This document shows positions 23,217-35,531 of a stretch of DNA of 64,000 nucleotides, in pieces (the first letter of the stretch is position 1; each line of letters begins with the position of its first letter). The notes beneath the pieces were generated by a model. It made no database searches. It was not told where the DNA came from and was given only the letters and a program-made list of their open reading frames with translations. The translations under genes were made by a program, and so were the position numbers. The DNA is taken from assembly GCA_016946835.1 (NCBI GenBank), contig JACVTC010000081.1, positions 219,501 through 283,500 of the forward strand. Direction: 5' to 3'. The DNA comes from Neocallimastix lanati (nom. inval.) (taxonomy: Eukaryota > Neocallimastigomycota > Neocallimastigomycetes > Neocallimastigales > Neocallimastigaceae).

Positions 23217-25352
23217 ATGAAGTTCGTTAAATTTGGTGCTGTAGTTCTTTTATTATTTAATTTTGATTTAACATTAGCCAAAAGATGTGGTAAAGAAAAT
23301 GGTTTATCATGTCCAACAGGTTATTGCTGTTCAAAATATGGTTACTGTGGTAAATCTGTGGAATACTGTGGTGTAGGATGTCAAAGTAAATTTGGTGAAT
23401 GTGATAAGGCAGAAGTCAATAAAAAGAATAAAAGTACTACAACAATAAAAAGTAGTAAAAAAAGTACAACTAACAGTAAAAAATCATCTCTCAAAAAAAG
23501 TATTAAAAAAAATTCTACTTCCATTAAAACTATTAAATCTTCTACTAAAAAGACTACCACTATTACTACTACTATTACTGAAAAAATTACAAGTACCAAA
23601 GTCAATATTGAAACTAATCCAATTAGCACTGATGGTACTTGTGGTCCAAATCATGGTAATAAGGTTTGTCCTGGTAATGAATGCTGTGGTAGTGATGGCA
23701 AATGTGCTTTCAATAACGAAGCCTGTGGTATTGGTTGTCAAAAGAAATTTGGTGGTTACTGTTTACCAAAAAATTATGAACATCGTACTTGTGAGCAATG
23801 TATTGAATGTGTTGACTGTACCAAAGATTTATTCAATGCCCTTCGTTGTCCATTCACTTGTTCTACTACTAAAGTAGCTTCAACTTCAACTTCTTCTACT
23901 GTTGAAACTAATCCAATTAGCACTGATGGTACTTGTGGTCCAAATCATGGTAATACGGTTTGTCCTGGTAATGAATGCTGTGGCAGTGATGGCAAATGTG
24001 CTTTCAATAACGAAGCCTGTGGTATTGGTTGTCAAAAGAAATTTGGTGGTTACTGCTTACCAAAAAATTATGAACATCGTACTTGTGAGCAATGTATTGA
24101 ATGTGTTGACTGTACCAAAGATTTATTCAATGCCCTTCGTTGTCCATTCACTTGTTCTACTACTAAAGTAGCTTCAACTTCAACTTCTTCTACTGTTGAA
24201 ACTAATCCAATTAGCACTGATGGTACTTGTGGTCCAAATCATGGTAATAAGGTTTGTCCTGGTAATGAATGCTGTGGTAGTGATGGCAAATGTGCTTTCA
24301 ATGACGAAGCCTGTGGTATTGGTTGTCAAAAGAAATTTGGTGGTTACTGTTTACCAAAAAATTATGAACATCGTACTTGTGAGCAATGTATTGAATGTGT
24401 TGACTGTACCAAAGATTTATTCAATGCCCTTCGTTGTCCATTCACTTGTTCTACTACTAAAGTAGCTTCAACTTCAACTTCTTCTACTGTTGAAACTAAT
24501 CCAATTAGCACTGATGGTACTTGTGGTCCAAATCATGGTAATACGGTTTGTCCTGGTAATGAATGCTGTGGCAGTGATGGCAAATGTGCTTTCAATAACG
24601 AAGCCTGTGGTATTGGTTGTCAAAAGAAATTTGGTGGTTACTGCTTACCAAAAAATTATGAACATCGTACTTGTGAGCAATGTATTGAATGTGTTGACTG
24701 TACCAAAGATTTATTCAATGCCCTTCGTTGTCCATTCACTTGTTCTACTACTAAAGTAGCTTCAACTTCAACTTCTTCTACTGTTGAAACTAATCCAATT
24801 AGCACTGATGGTACTTGTGGTCCAAATCATGGTAATACGGTTTGTCCTGGTAATGAATGCTGTGGCAGTGATGGCAAATGTGCTTTCAATAACGAAGCCT
24901 GTGGTATTGGTTGTCAAAAGAAATTTGGTGGTTACTGCTTACCAAAAAATTATGAACATCGTACTTGTGAGCAATGTATTGAATGTGTTGACTGTACCAA
25001 AGATTTATTCAATGCCCTTCGTTGTCCATTCACTTGTTCTACTACTAAAGTAGCTTCAACTTCAACTTCTTCTACTGTTGAAACTAATCCAATTAGCACT
25101 GATGGTACTTGTGGTCCAAATCATGGTAATAAGGTTTGTCCTGGTAATGAATGCTGTGGTAGTGATGGCAAATGTGCTTTCAATGACGAAGCCTGTGGTA
25201 TTGGTTGTCAAAAGAAATTTGGTGGTTACTGCTTACCAAAAAATTATGAACATCGTACTTGTGAGCAATGTATTGAATGTGTTGACTGTACCAAAGATTT
25301 ATTCTATGCTCTTCGTTGTCCATCAGCTTGTTCCAAGTATCCAAAAATTTAA
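23217..25352 (+). CDS. Secreted cysteine-rich protein: one CBM18 plus six 98-residue repeats
   Basis: 711 residues, single exon. Signal peptide (1-21), a canonical CBM18 hevein domain (about 22-62, with CCSKYGYCG), then a Lys/Ser/Thr-rich linker (about 65-130). Six repeats of 98 residues follow, each with a hevein-like half ([19 protein letters not shown], then a further C..C..GC..K..GGYC) and a second cysteine-rich half ([15 protein letters not shown], ending RCPFTC), joined by [18 protein letters not shown] linkers. In the repeats the aromatic residues that contact sugar in CBM18 (YGYCG) are replaced by DGKCAF, so sugar binding by the repeats may be lost or changed. Likely extracellular, perhaps chitin-associated through the first domain. 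The second half matches no family I can name. The last repeat ends differently ([13 protein letters not shown]). Confidence 0.9.
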   Translation: MKFVKFGAVVLLLFNFDLTLAKRCGKENGLSCPTGYCCSKYGYCGKSVEYCGVGCQSKFGECDKAEVNKKNKSTTTIKSSKKSTTNSKKSSLKKSIKKNSTSIKTIKSSTKKTTTITTTITEKITSTKVNIETNPISTDGTCGPNHGNKVCPGNECCGSDGKCAFNNEACGIGCQKKFGGYCLPKNYEHRTCEQCIECVDCTKDLFNALRCPFTCSTTKVASTSTSSTVETNPISTDGTCGPNHGNTVCPGNECCGSDGKCAFNNEACGIGCQKKFGGYCLPKNYEHRTCEQCIECVDCTKDLFNALRCPFTCSTTKVASTSTSSTVETNPISTDGTCGPNHGNKVCPGNECCGSDGKCAFNDEACGIGCQKKFGGYCLPKNYEHRTCEQCIECVDCTKDLFNALRCPFTCSTTKVASTSTSSTVETNPISTDGTCGPNHGNTVCPGNECCGSDGKCAFNNEACGIGCQKKFGGYCLPKNYEHRTCEQCIECVDCTKDLFNALRCPFTCSTTKVASTSTSSTVETNPISTDGTCGPNHGNTVCPGNECCGSDGKCAFNNEACGIGCQKKFGGYCLPKNYEHRTCEQCIECVDCTKDLFNALRCPFTCSTTKVASTSTSSTVETNPISTDGTCGPNHGNKVCPGNECCGSDGKCAFNDEACGIGCQKKFGGYCLPKNYEHRTCEQCIECVDCTKDLFYALRCPSACSKYPKI
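23602..25351 (+). repeat. Six coding tandem repeats of 294 bp
   Basis: Units start near 23602 and recur every 294 bp. They differ at few sites: AAGGTT versus ACGGTT in the N(K/T)VCPG codons, AATAAC versus AATGAC, and GGTAGT versus GGCAGT. Repeats 2, 4 and 5 share one haplotype; 3 and 6 share another; repeat 1 is intermediate. This implies unequal crossing-over or conversion of multi-unit blocks. Confidence 0.9.
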
Positions 25353-25956
25353 GAAAATGATAATGAAAAATTAAGCAGTTCTAACTTTCAACAATAAAAA
25401 AACACATAAATTGTATATATAATTTTATAGAAAAATAATTTTAAAAACTTAAATATATATATTATTGAAAAAATAACTGTTTATAAAACTATTGAAATTA
25501 ATTTTTTATTTAAATAATAATATATATTTAAAAATAAATAAGTAAATAAATAAAATAATAAATAATTATAATTTATATATAGTAAATATATAAAAATAAA
25601 TAAATATTTCATTAATTTATAAATAATTAAAAAAAAATAAGAAAGTATTAATAATTAATTATAATTAATTAATAATAAATTAATGAATTAATGAATTAAT
25701 GAATAAATATAATTTAAATTGATATAAAATATAAAATATTTTTATTATTAATAATTGAATGAATTATATAAATAAATAAAACATTAAATAAAAATAATGG
25801 AATAAAAAAAAATAAAATTAAAAATAAATAAAATATAAAAAGAATTAAAATGAAAAATAAGTTTTTATTTAAAATTCTATAATAAAATATAACAAATAAA
25901 AAATAAAAAAAAATAAGAAAATAAAAAAATAAAAAAATAGAAACAATAAAAAATAA

Positions 25957-25991
<35 letters not shown>

Positions 25992-26038
25992 AAAAAATAT
26001 AAAAAATAAAATAAAATGAAATTTATGAACTTTTTTTT
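25353..26038. other. AT-rich intergenic region
   Basis: Between convergent genes. Mostly AT simple sequence with a TA dinucleotide run near 25967-25988. No gene seen. Confidence 0.6.
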
Positions 26039-26422
26039 TTATATATCCCAAACAGGGATTTGAATATTATATTCCTTTATATAATAATTCAAGTTATCAA
26101 TTTTATTTGTTTTTATCATATTTTTCATATTATTTCTTAAATATTCAATATTATTAATAAGATTTAGAAAAGAGTCATCAATAATAGATATTTTGCACTG
26201 TAGAAGTTTCTCAATTATTATTTTCTTACCATTTTTATTATTTTTACTTGTAAATTTTTTCTCTTTTAAATGAAACAATTCATTTAATATTACTTCCTTA
26301 TTTCTTATATCTCTTTCACAAAGATCTTTACTTTTGAAAAAAATTTTTTTTAAAGCCTTTTCATAGAATTGTTTTCCATATTCAATTTTTCTTTTTTTGA
26401 TAACTTTTTCTTGATAACTCAT
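26039..26422 (-). CDS. Small lysine-rich protein of unknown function
   Basis: 127 codons from ATG at 26422 to a stop at 26039. The product is rich in Lys, Asn, Ile and Glu with probable helices (KVIKKRKIEYGKQFYEKALK), has two cysteines, lacks a signal peptide or membrane segment and ends IQIPVWDI. Its non-repetitive composition against AT-rich flanks and a plausible start favour a real gene, but no family is recognised and an unseen intron or partial gene cannot be excluded. A strong AAATA simple repeat lies just upstream of the start. Confidence 0.5.
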   Translation of the reverse strand: MSYQEKVIKKRKIEYGKQFYEKALKKIFFKSKDLCERDIRNKEVILNELFHLKEKKFTSKNNKNGKKIIIEKLLQCKISIIDDSFLNLINNIEYLRNNMKNMIKTNKIDNLNYYIKEYNIQIPVWDI

Positions 26423-26746
26423 TTTTGAAATTAATAAGAAAAAAAAAAAAAATAAAAATAAAAATAAAAATAAAAATAAATATATTTAAATATAATATGA
26501 ACAAAAATATATATTTATTTTTGTTTATATTTATATATATTTAATGTTATTTTAAATTATATTATTTAAATAAAAATAGAAATATAGTAAAATGTATGAA
26601 ATAATTATAATAAAATTAAAAAATTATTTTCAATTAAAAAAAATAAAAGAACTAAATCTGAATTAATAAAATAAATATATATAAATAAATATAATTTTTA
26701 TATTTTTATTCTATTTTATTGCATATGTTTTATTACGGCCGAATAG

Positions 26747-27345
26747 ATGATTTTAAACAGCCTTGGAGAGAAGACTCAAGAAATTGTACAAGGGTATGGT
26801 AAAACAGCCCATCAAGTATGGAAAATTCTTAAAGCCGCTTTTACTATAAGTGAGAAAACAAGAAAGATGGAACTAAAAAATAAATTAGAAGAAATCAAAT
26901 TTGACGAAGATAAAGATATAAATATTTTTATGGCCGAACTTCAGAATACAATTGATGAACTTGAAAAAATAGATACCGACCTCACCAGTAGTACAAAAGT
27001 TGGTATTTTGAACAGAGCACTTCTCGAAAACCTTCGCTGGATAAACGTCTTCCAATATAAAGACGATTGGCTTAAGTGTTCTTCTTATGTAAGAGACACA
27101 ATTCCAGAAATATTATCATCAAACCAAATGGAATCTTTTAACATGAAATAAATGAAACTAAAAATATTTTTTATTCACAAAACAAAAATCCAAAAGACCC
27201 AAATAATAAAAGAAACGCAGAAACATTAAATACAAATGATGAAAAGAAAAATAGAAAAAGAAAAAAGGGTAGATGCAATTATTGTAAGAAAATGGGTCAC
27301 TACTTTTTTGAATGTAATAAAAGAAAACAAAACAAATTAAAATGA
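26747..27345 (+). pseudogene. Copia gag with CCHC zinc knuckle, broken
   Basis: 26747-27151 encodes the gag core (KTAHQVWKILKAAFTISEKT, FMAELQNTIDELEKI), lacking its N-terminus. After a frame change, 27271-27345 encodes a knuckle CNYCKKMGHYFFEC (C-X2-C-X4-H-X4-C) followed by a TGA. In life gag would coat the RNA in the particle. Confidence 0.75.
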
Positions 27346-27462
27346 AAGAATTTTAAGAAAAATAATTATAAAAAATATTATTATAGAAATAATAAAAGAA
27401 ATTATCAAAAAAATAAGAGATATGCGAATTTCATTCAAAAAGATAATTATAACACTTCTTAT

Positions 27463-29121
27463 GTGGAATCTTTTAGTAAAGATTATAATACAGAAGATAC
27501 ATTAGACATCAATCTTATTGAAGAAGACGACCAAATCAACAATATCATTACTCCTAAAAAAGAATTAATCTGTTGGATACTTGATTCAGGAGCTTCTATA
27601 AACATTACTAACTGTCTAGAAAAACTAACCAACATTAGGAAATGTCATGAAAAAATATACTTTGCAAATAGTAAATTTTTAATTGCAAAATATATTGGTA
27701 CATTTATTGGGTATATAAATAATTATAAATTTATAATTGAAGAAGTATATTACTCATCTGAAATAAATAAAAATTTATTATCTATTGAACAACTCACCAA
27801 ACAAAACTATAAAATAATCTTTAATTATAATAATAATCAATCATGTGCAACTATTTATGATAAATACAACAACAAAATTCAAAATGTACTCTCAAACAGA
27901 TCAAATACATTTAAAATATGGATCTCTACTCAATCACTTAATCTTAATAACGAATACGAATTAAAAAATTACGAAGAAATTAATTATGCAAGTATGAAAA
28001 CAAAAGACAAAATCAATTTATGGCATAGACGCTTTGCTCACTTTGACATTAAATCAATAAGACAAAAACTCTTAAAAACAGATATTAATTTAAAATGTCC
28101 ATTATGTATACATTCAAAACTTAGAAACAAACCATTCCACCCATCACCAACAACAAATTCAAATCATATTTTTGAATTAATACATATGGATTTAGTCGGA
28201 CCTATCACAGAATCCATTTATGGTAATAAATATTTTCTTTCAATTCTTGATGATTATTCTAGATTCGGATAGATCCTGTTCCTTAAAAATAAATCAGAAA
28301 CATTCTCAGCATTCTCAATTTGGTTCACTAAGATGAAAAATCAATACAACACAAAAATAAAATTTTTACGAACAGACAACGGTAAAGAATTTACTAATTC
28401 AAGATTTAAAGAATTTTGCACCAATTACGGCATTAACCATCAATTCATTATTCCGTACAATCCTCAACAAAATGGTAAAATAGAACGACTAAATCAAACT
28501 CTCATTTCTTTAGCAAAAGCAATGTTACACGATTCAATGTTAAATCACCAATTCTGGGAAGATGCAATAAATACCTCCAATTATATTCATAATCGTCTAC
28601 CCCATAGAGGCATTAAAAATAGAATTCCATTTGAAATTCTAAATAAGACCAAACTTAATTACTCAAACATTAGAGTCTTCGGCTGTAAAGTCTTCTTCTT
28701 CATACCTAAAGCATTTAGATCAAAATTCGACAATAATGCTGCTCCTGAAATATTTATAGGATATTCTGAAAATCCCAGCGGATACAAAATTTTTGATGTA
28801 ACGAATAACAAAATCATTTTATCAAGAAATGTCGAATTTTTCGAATCAAATCCTGGTAATTCTTATTCTACTTTATGCCTTCCCGATATTTCGAATTTTA
28901 TTCCACATAATGAAATTTGGGGAAGTAAGAGTTATTACAATAATAACACTTATACAAGTCTAATCAATAATAATCTTGAAAATACAAACTCCAATAATTT
29001 AATAAAAATAATCAACGATAACAAAGGAAACAAAAACAAACTAAACAAAAATCAAATTAATGGCTCAAATAATTCTATTATGAACAGCACAAATACAATT
29101 AATGACAATAATAACGATTAA
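27463..29121 (+). pseudogene. Copia protease and integrase, broken by a nonsense codon
   Basis: One reading frame with a TAG at 28270-28272. Protease motif CWILDSGASINIT near 27570; integrase zinc-binding part LWHRRFAHFD with CPLCIHSK near 28020-28110; catalytic core with DLVGPI, DDYSRFG, then after the stop FLRTDNGKEF and PYNPQQNGKIERLN, giving the D, D, E residues. The Asn-rich tail leads to a TAA at 29119-29121, beyond which the same frame continues. Confidence 0.8.
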
Positions 29122-30105
29122 GACAATAATATAACTTACAATAAAAACACTAATGACAACAATAATAAAAACATTAATTCGACAGAAATAATCCAAAGTG
29201 TAAATAATACTTCCAGTATAAACCAGAATACTTATCATGACATAAATATCACATCACCTAAAAATTATAATCATAAAAGAAGATTTATAAATAATGTCTC
29301 AGAAAATGAAAAATACAAAAAACAAAAATTAAGTAATGATTTACGAGAACCCTTCAACTATGACAATATTTATAACCTTAAAGATAATGAAGAATGGTTA
29401 ATATCTATAAACGAAGAATTAGAAAACATGAAAATGTTGAAAGTATTTAAACCCATTGAAAAAGTTCCCAAAGATGCAAATATAATCACGTCCAGATGGG
29501 TATTCAAATATAAAAAGAATTCTAAAGAGGAGAAATTACTAAGAGGAAATCAAGACTGGTAGCAAGAGGCTATACGCAACAAGAAGGAATTGATTATCAT
29601 GAAACATTTTTGCCTACATTAAAATTAGACTCCATTAGAATCTTTACAGCTCTTGCCGTAAAAAATAATTTTGACATACAACAAATAGATATTAATGCGG
29701 CTTATTTAAATGTTAAATTAAAGGAAGAAGTTTATATGAGACCCCCAAAAAGGACATCCTGACTATAGAAAACGTTACTGGAAACTAAATAAAGACATTT
29801 ATGGCTTAAAACAAAGTGGAAAGGAGTGGAATGAAGAGCTCAATCAATACCTTCTTATCTTTGGATTTAAAAGATTTATAAGCGAACCTTGTTTATATTT
29901 TAAAGTTGATAAAAAGAAAAAATTATCATGTATTCTTGCTATTTATGTTGATGATATTTTACTTGCAGGTAATAGAATAATTGTAGAACGAACTAAAGAA
30001 TTAATTAAAAGTAGATTTAAAATAAAAGATATAGGTAATGTAAATTTCATTATAGGAATAAAATTTATAAAACACAAAGCAGGATACTTTATTAACCAGA
30101 TGTAA
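29122..30105 (+). pseudogene. Copia reverse transcriptase, frameshifted and truncated
   Basis: The frame from integrase continues through EEWLISINEELENMK and ITSRWVFKYK, breaks near 29535 (frameshift, then RLVARGYTQQEGIDY and DIQQIDINAAYLN), breaks again near 29750 and reads KDIYGLKQSGKEWNE and IYVDDILLAGN. It ends after GNVNFIIGIKFIKHKAGYF at about 30100. RNase H is missing. Confidence 0.8.
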
Positions 30106-30722
30106 TGAATCCGTCAATAAAAAAACAGATTATAACAATAAAAAAACACTAAAATTTAAACAAATAAAATTAAAGTAATTTCTTTTATTAATAAATTCTT
30201 TTATTAATTATAAACTTCTTTTATGTTATTAACTGTAAAATAGTTAATAACTAATACATCGATTTAATTAAGAAAAATTACATGTATTTATATTTTTTCT
30301 TATTACAATATTAATATATGATGTTATTTAATAATATATATAAAACTATTTATTTATAAACAAAAGATTTTTTAATTAATAATTTTTATTATTTATTAAT
30401 TTACTAAAACTAAAATTAATTTTTTAAACTCTTTATTTTATTTATTATTTTAATACTTATAATAATTTTAATTATATATTTAATATTGAAAAACTATTTT
30501 TATAAATATTAACTATTTAAGATTATTCCTAAATTAATATTTAACTATTTAAAACTAAACTAAATTAACTAAACTAATTAAAAAATATTTTCAATTTAAA
30601 AAAATAATTAAATTTTATTTCAATAAATTTTATATTAAAAAATAATTCATATACATTAAATAAATTAATTGTACGAAAAATTAAGCTATTTAATGTATTA
30701 AAGATTTATTAAATCTTTACAG
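30106..30722. other. AT-rich spacer between retroelement relics
   Basis: No gene or repeat boundary could be fixed here. The change from copia to gypsy sequence must lie within it. Confidence 0.5.
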
Positions 30723-31206
30723 GTGCTTTTATCTACCTCTTTGTGAAATGGCTTATAACAACTCATTTCACAAATATATAAACATGTCGCCTTTCTGTGC
30801 AAATTATGGTTTTAATCCAGTATGCAATGTTGACTCTCCTCCTGTTCTTTTAAAAGATAATGCCTCTGTACTTACTAGGGATTGGTCTGCCCATTTTGAT
30901 GCAGTTAAAAAGCACCTTATCAAAGCTAAAGAAGATTTCAAAAAGTTTGGTGACTCTAGGAAAGCTTCTGGTCCTACTTTCCATGTTAACGACATGGTTT
31001 GGTTGAAAAGGTATTACTTCTCCAATAAACCTACAAAAAAGCTTTCTAATCAGTATCTTGGACCCTTTAAGGTCATAGAAGTGAGGAAAAGAATGAACTA
31101 CCGGCTTGAATTACCAGAAAATCTTCATTTACACCCGGTATTTCATATCTCGCAGTTGGAGCCTTATACTGAAAGAGACATAGGATTAAAGGAACCATCA
31201 CCATAA
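30723..31206 (+). pseudogene. Ty3/gypsy integrase C-terminus
   Basis: Begins in the middle of an integrase (LPLCEMAYNNSFHKYINMSP, FCANYGFNP), followed by the C-terminal part (KLSNQYLGPFKVIEVRKRM, LHPVFHISQLEPY) and stop at 31204-31206. The rest of gag-pol is missing. The polypurine tract AAAGGGAGCAA (31205-31215) and the LTR at 31216 follow directly, so the 3' end of the element is intact. Confidence 0.85.
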
Positions 31207-31215
31207 AGGGAGCAA

Positions 31216-32189
31216 TGTAAGAATCTATAATTATTTTTAACAAAATAATTATATTTTCTTAGTTAGGTTATAATTAATATAACTTTTACTTAACTCATAT
31301 TTCATTTATACACCTAATTATAATTAATAATTTATTTAATTATATATTAAAATTTTATTTAGTTTAATATTAAAAATTTATTTAATCAAATAATTTTTAT
31401 ACATTTAAAATAATATTAAATTTATTTAATTAATCACTTAATTATTAAATTTATTAGTTTTAGTTTTCTCTCACTTATTAAATCATAAACTAAAACACTA
31501 TTCTGTATTCTATCATGCATTCCGTATTGTATTAATCATGTATTTTATTATTAATGTATTGTTTTATATTTTATACATAAAGTTCTATAAAATAGAACTA
31601 AATAGATTAAATTTTAAATTTTATGATCGAAATAATTTTCATTATTTTATTCTTTTACTTTCGATCATTAGATTAAGTAATCGGTTAATTAAAGATTTTC
31701 CAATTACTTCTTAAAAGTAATTGGTTTTACTTAATTAACGCGGTGATCGATATGGATAGAATATCGATCAAAAAACTTATCTAGGTTTTTCTTCTAGTCT
31801 TTTCCTAGATAAGAGATTTGTTAAGATTAGAACCCCTTTTGATTTTAACCTTATTTTGACAAAAAAGTATAAATAAGGCTCTTGAGTTCTCTTTGAGAAA
31901 TCAAGAGTTATTATTATAACAATTATAATATAATAATAATAACAATAGTTTTAACATTTAAAATTTCTAATAAATAATAAAACAAATTATTTTAATAAAA
32001 CAGATTTTATAATTAAAACTTTTCTTTATCAATTTTAGTATTTCGTCTATTATAATTCGTTATAATAAACTCGATAATTAGAAAGAACCATAGGTAAGTA
32101 TGATTCTTTTCTAAACCTTTAATATTAGCAGTTAGAGCTAATATTAATGAATAATAATTTAATTATAATTTTTTAATTAAATTATTACA
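31216..32189 (+). mobile_element. Gypsy 3' LTR (LTR copy 1)
   Basis: Starts TGTAAGAATC after the polypurine tract and ends ATTATTACA, giving TG..CA ends. It is homologous to the LTRs at 32195-33149 and 34659-35527. It carries a hairpin array and a TATA box (see the regulatory entry). Confidence 0.85.
31624..31907 (+). promoter_or_regulatory. LTR core: hairpin array, TATA box and start-site hairpin
   Basis: Consecutive inverted repeats: TGATCGAAA/TTTCGATCA (31624-31667); GTTAATTAA/TTAATTAAC (31684-31739) enclosing CCAATTACTT/AAGTAATTGG (31700-31724); TGATCGATAT/ATATCGATCA (31744-31770); CTTATCTAGG/CCTAGATAAG (31776-31813). TATAAATAA follows at 31868-31876, then a hairpin CTCTTGA/TCAAGAG (31879-31907) where transcription would begin. 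The same series recurs in the other two LTRs. It is probably the U3 promoter/enhancer of the family. Confidence 0.65.
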
Positions 32190-32194
32190 TTATG

Positions 32195-33149
32195 TGTAAG
32201 AATCTATAATTATTTTTAAATAAAATAATTATATTTTCTTAGTTAAAGTTATAATTATAACTTTATTTAATTATATAATATTTATTCATTTAAATATTAT
32301 TAATAATTTATTTAATTCCATATTAAATATTCATTAATTTAATACAACAAAATTTATTTAATTAATTATTATTTATACAATTATTAATAATTATAATTTA
32401 TTTAATTATACATTTAATTATTAAATTTATTAGTTTTAGTTTATTTAGTTATATTGTAAACAAATGTATTATGTATTCTAATATGTATTTTAATAATGTA
32501 TTCTGTATTTTATTTATTAATATCATTATGTTATTTTCCTTATTTGTAAATTTATAATTTTATGATCGAAATATCTTTTATTATTTTATTCTTTTATTTT
32601 CGATCAATTACATTAGATTAACGAATCGGTTAATTAGGGTTTTTCCCAATTACTTCTTAAGAGTAATTGGTTTTACTTAATTAACGCGATGATCGATATG
32701 GATAGAATATCGATCAAAAAACTTATCTAGGTTTTTCTTCTAGTCTTTTCCTAGATAAGAGATTTGTTAAGATTAGAACCCCTTTTGATTTTAACCTTAT
32801 TTTTCAAAAAAGTATAAATAAGGCTCTTGAATTCTCTTTGAGAAATCAAGAGTTATTATTATAACAATAATAATATAGTAATAACATTAATAAATATTTT
32901 ATATTTCTATTTTAATAAAATAAGTTTTAATAAAACAAATTTAAAAATAAAACAAAATATAATAATCCTTTCTCTTGACAATTCTGTGTTATTAGTTTAT
33001 TATAATTAGTTATAATAAACTCTTTCTTATAAAAGATAAGTATATTTATCCTTTTTTGCTTTCTTAATTTAATAATAATTATTATTTAATTATTATTAAG
33101 TTGTAGTTAATAATTTAATTATAATTAATTTTATAATTAAATTATTACA
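32195..33149 (+). mobile_element. Solo LTR (copy 2) with TTATG target duplication
   Basis: Same ends as copy 1 (TGTAAGAATC..ATTATTACA), flanked on both sides by TTATG (32190-32194 and 33150-33154). No internal sequence remains, so it is a solo LTR left by LTR-LTR recombination. TATAAATA at 32813-32820. It sits directly after the end of LTR copy 1. Confidence 0.85.
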
Positions 33150-33154
33150 TTATG

Positions 33155-34653
33155 ATAAGAATGTACTAAATAATGCATTCTTAATTAAATCTACGATTTA
33201 TTTTGTTAAAATTAAGATATAAAATAGTTTTATGATTAATAACGTTACTAGGTTAATATGTTGAATTATATATTAATAATCCAACAATAATTAATTAATA
33301 ATAATATAATTAAAATAATAAAAGATAAATAGTTAAGTTATTTAAACACTTAATATCTAAGAATATTTTAAATAATAATTTCTTTGAAGGATTTATGAAA
33401 ATATTTATTTATTGAATTATTAGTATATAATTATTGTAAATACAATAACCTTACAAAGAACATAAAAGATAGATTTTTACATCTTTCTTTTATACTTTGT
33501 AAGTTACATAATAATAGTATTTAATTATAAGATAATAATAATATAGTAAAATGAATATTAATAAAATATTAAAATAATAACAATATCGATATGTTTAAAA
33601 TATTTAATATAATTAAATAAATTTAATTTGTATAATTAATTTGAATAATTAAAAATAGTAGTTAATATATATGATTTAAACATATATATAAACATAATAT
33701 AAATAAATACATGTGACGTCATATGTAAATAATTGAAATTATTAATATAATTCTTATTTATTAATATTTTCAGAATTATTAGGCCTAAGATAATTCTTTA
33801 AATATTAAATAAGAATTTATATTAATTAATAATTAAATGTATATTGAAATGTGAATAACTGAAATTGAGATTTCAATTCAGTTATAATTTCAACATATTT
33901 CTAATACATTATGTGTACATTATTATTTTGTACTTTAATAAATTTTTAAATCCAAAGATCAAAAATTAAATCAAAAATTATATTAAACTTTATATTTTTA
34001 TATTAAATCTTATATTAATAGTAATATTTTTATATATTTAAAACTTATATTTGCAATATTAATAATAATCTTATTTTTTTTTTATATTAATAATGAAAAT
34101 TTGTATTAATAATATTTTTATATATTGATAATTAAAAATTTATATATTATATTTTAACTTTTTATTATAAAATTTTATATCGAAATGTTTTATTTTATAT
34201 TGAAAAATATCTTATTTTATTAAAAACCTTTATATTAGAATAGTATTTTTATTTTATTTGAATATTTTAACAGATTGTAATAAAAATTATAGCCAATTAA
34301 ATAAATTCTTATTAGTAATATTTTAGATACTTTAAAAAAAAAAAAAAAAAAAATGTTTTATTAATATTATAAATGTATTTTATTTATATTGTTATAATTA
34401 AATTTTATATAACTGATTATAAAATTCAATTTAAATTTAATAGTTTTTTTTAAAAAAAAAAATAAATAAAATGTAATTTAGTGGCAAGAACAACTTTTAT
34501 GCCTTGAAAAAAGTATAAATAGTTGTAAATTTTGCTACCAATTTTTAAAAATCATAAAAAATAAATTTAATAAAATTAATAAATAAAATAATAAATAAAT
34601 AAATTTTGTGTTTCTTTACTTTATTTTTATTTAATTATCAAAAACCTTAACAG
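33155..34653. other. AT-rich region with hairpins and a possible LTR remnant
   Basis: Contains imperfect hairpins at about 33448-33506 (TTACAAAG..CTTTGTAA type, with AAAGAT/ATCTTT inside) and about 33841-33893 (AACTGAAATTGA/TTTCAATTCAGTT). TATAAATA at 34514-34521 and an end CCTTAACA near 34651 suggest the 3' part of an unrelated LTR. No coding sequence. Confidence 0.4.
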
Positions 34654-34658
34654 TTATT

Positions 34659-35527
34659 TGTAAGAATCTATAATTATTTGCTAATAAATAATTATATTTT
34701 CTTAGTTAAGTTATTATAACTATAATTTTATTTAATTACATATAATATTTATTATATTATTTAATTTAATATTCATTAATTTAACAAAATTTATTTAATT
34801 AATTTTAAATAATATATTTACAATATGTTAAATTCTCTACTGTAACTAATGTATTTTGTATTGTATTTTATTCTGTATTTTATAATGTATTCTGTATTTT
34901 ATAATGTATTCTTTATTTTATTAACTATTTAATTTTATATTTTTAATATAAGAATAAATTATATGATCGAAATATCTTTTATTATTTTATTCTTTTATTT
35001 TCGATCATTAGATTGGAAAATCGGTTAATTAAGATTTTTTCCAATTACTTTTTAGAAGTAATCGGTTTTACTTAATTAATGCGATGATCGATATGGATAG
35101 AATATCGATCGAAAACTTATCTAGGTTTTTCTATCTAATCTTTTCCTAGATAAGAGATTTGTTAAGATTAGAAAACCCTTTCTTATTTAACCTTATTTTC
35201 ATAAAAAAATATAAATAAGGCTCTTGAGTTCTCTTTGAGAAATCAAGAGTTATTATTATAAAAAACATAGTTATAATAGTAACAATTTAATATTTTTAAC
35301 TTTAATAAATTAATAAAAATATTTTATTCAAAAACATATTTTTAAAATCAATTTATACAAACAATTCTTCTCTTACTTTTTGTGTTATTATTATAATTAA
35401 TTTTATAATAAACTCTACTCTAAAGGTAAAAAAATTTATTTTATTTTATCTTCTCAACTTAATGAATTAGTCGTTAAGTTGTAGTTAATAATTCTATTTT
35501 GAGTTAATTCTTAATAGAATTATTACA
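34659..35527 (+). mobile_element. Solo LTR (copy 3) with TTATT target duplication
   Basis: Starts TGTAAGAATC, ends AATTATTACA, and is flanked by TTATT (34654-34658 and 35528-35532). Shorter than copies 1 and 2 but with the same hairpin series and TATAAATAA at 35210-35218. It inserted at the very edge of the 5' LTR of the next gypsy element, so it is younger than that element. Confidence 0.85.
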
Positions 35528-35531
35528 TTAT

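Larger units (their letters stand above)
26747..30105 (+). mobile_element. Ty1/copia retrotransposon, truncated at both ends and decayed
   Basis: Domain order gag, zinc knuckle, protease, integrase, reverse transcriptase defines Ty1/copia. The 5' LTR and start of gag are missing, and the element stops shortly after the reverse-transcriptase YVDD motif, so RNase H and the 3' LTR are absent. At least three in-frame stops and three frameshifts are visible. Components are listed separately. Confidence 0.85.

Noticed and set aside
23381-25374. Six identical-looking short frames and antisense frames within the repeat array
   Set aside because: They are other-frame shadows of the 294-bp coding repeat; only the long frame has a signal peptide and conserved cysteines.
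25869-26051. Open frame of 60 codons rich in Phe, Tyr and Ile on the minus strand
   Set aside because: It is translation of AAAATA-type simple sequence and a TA run; no gene-like composition.
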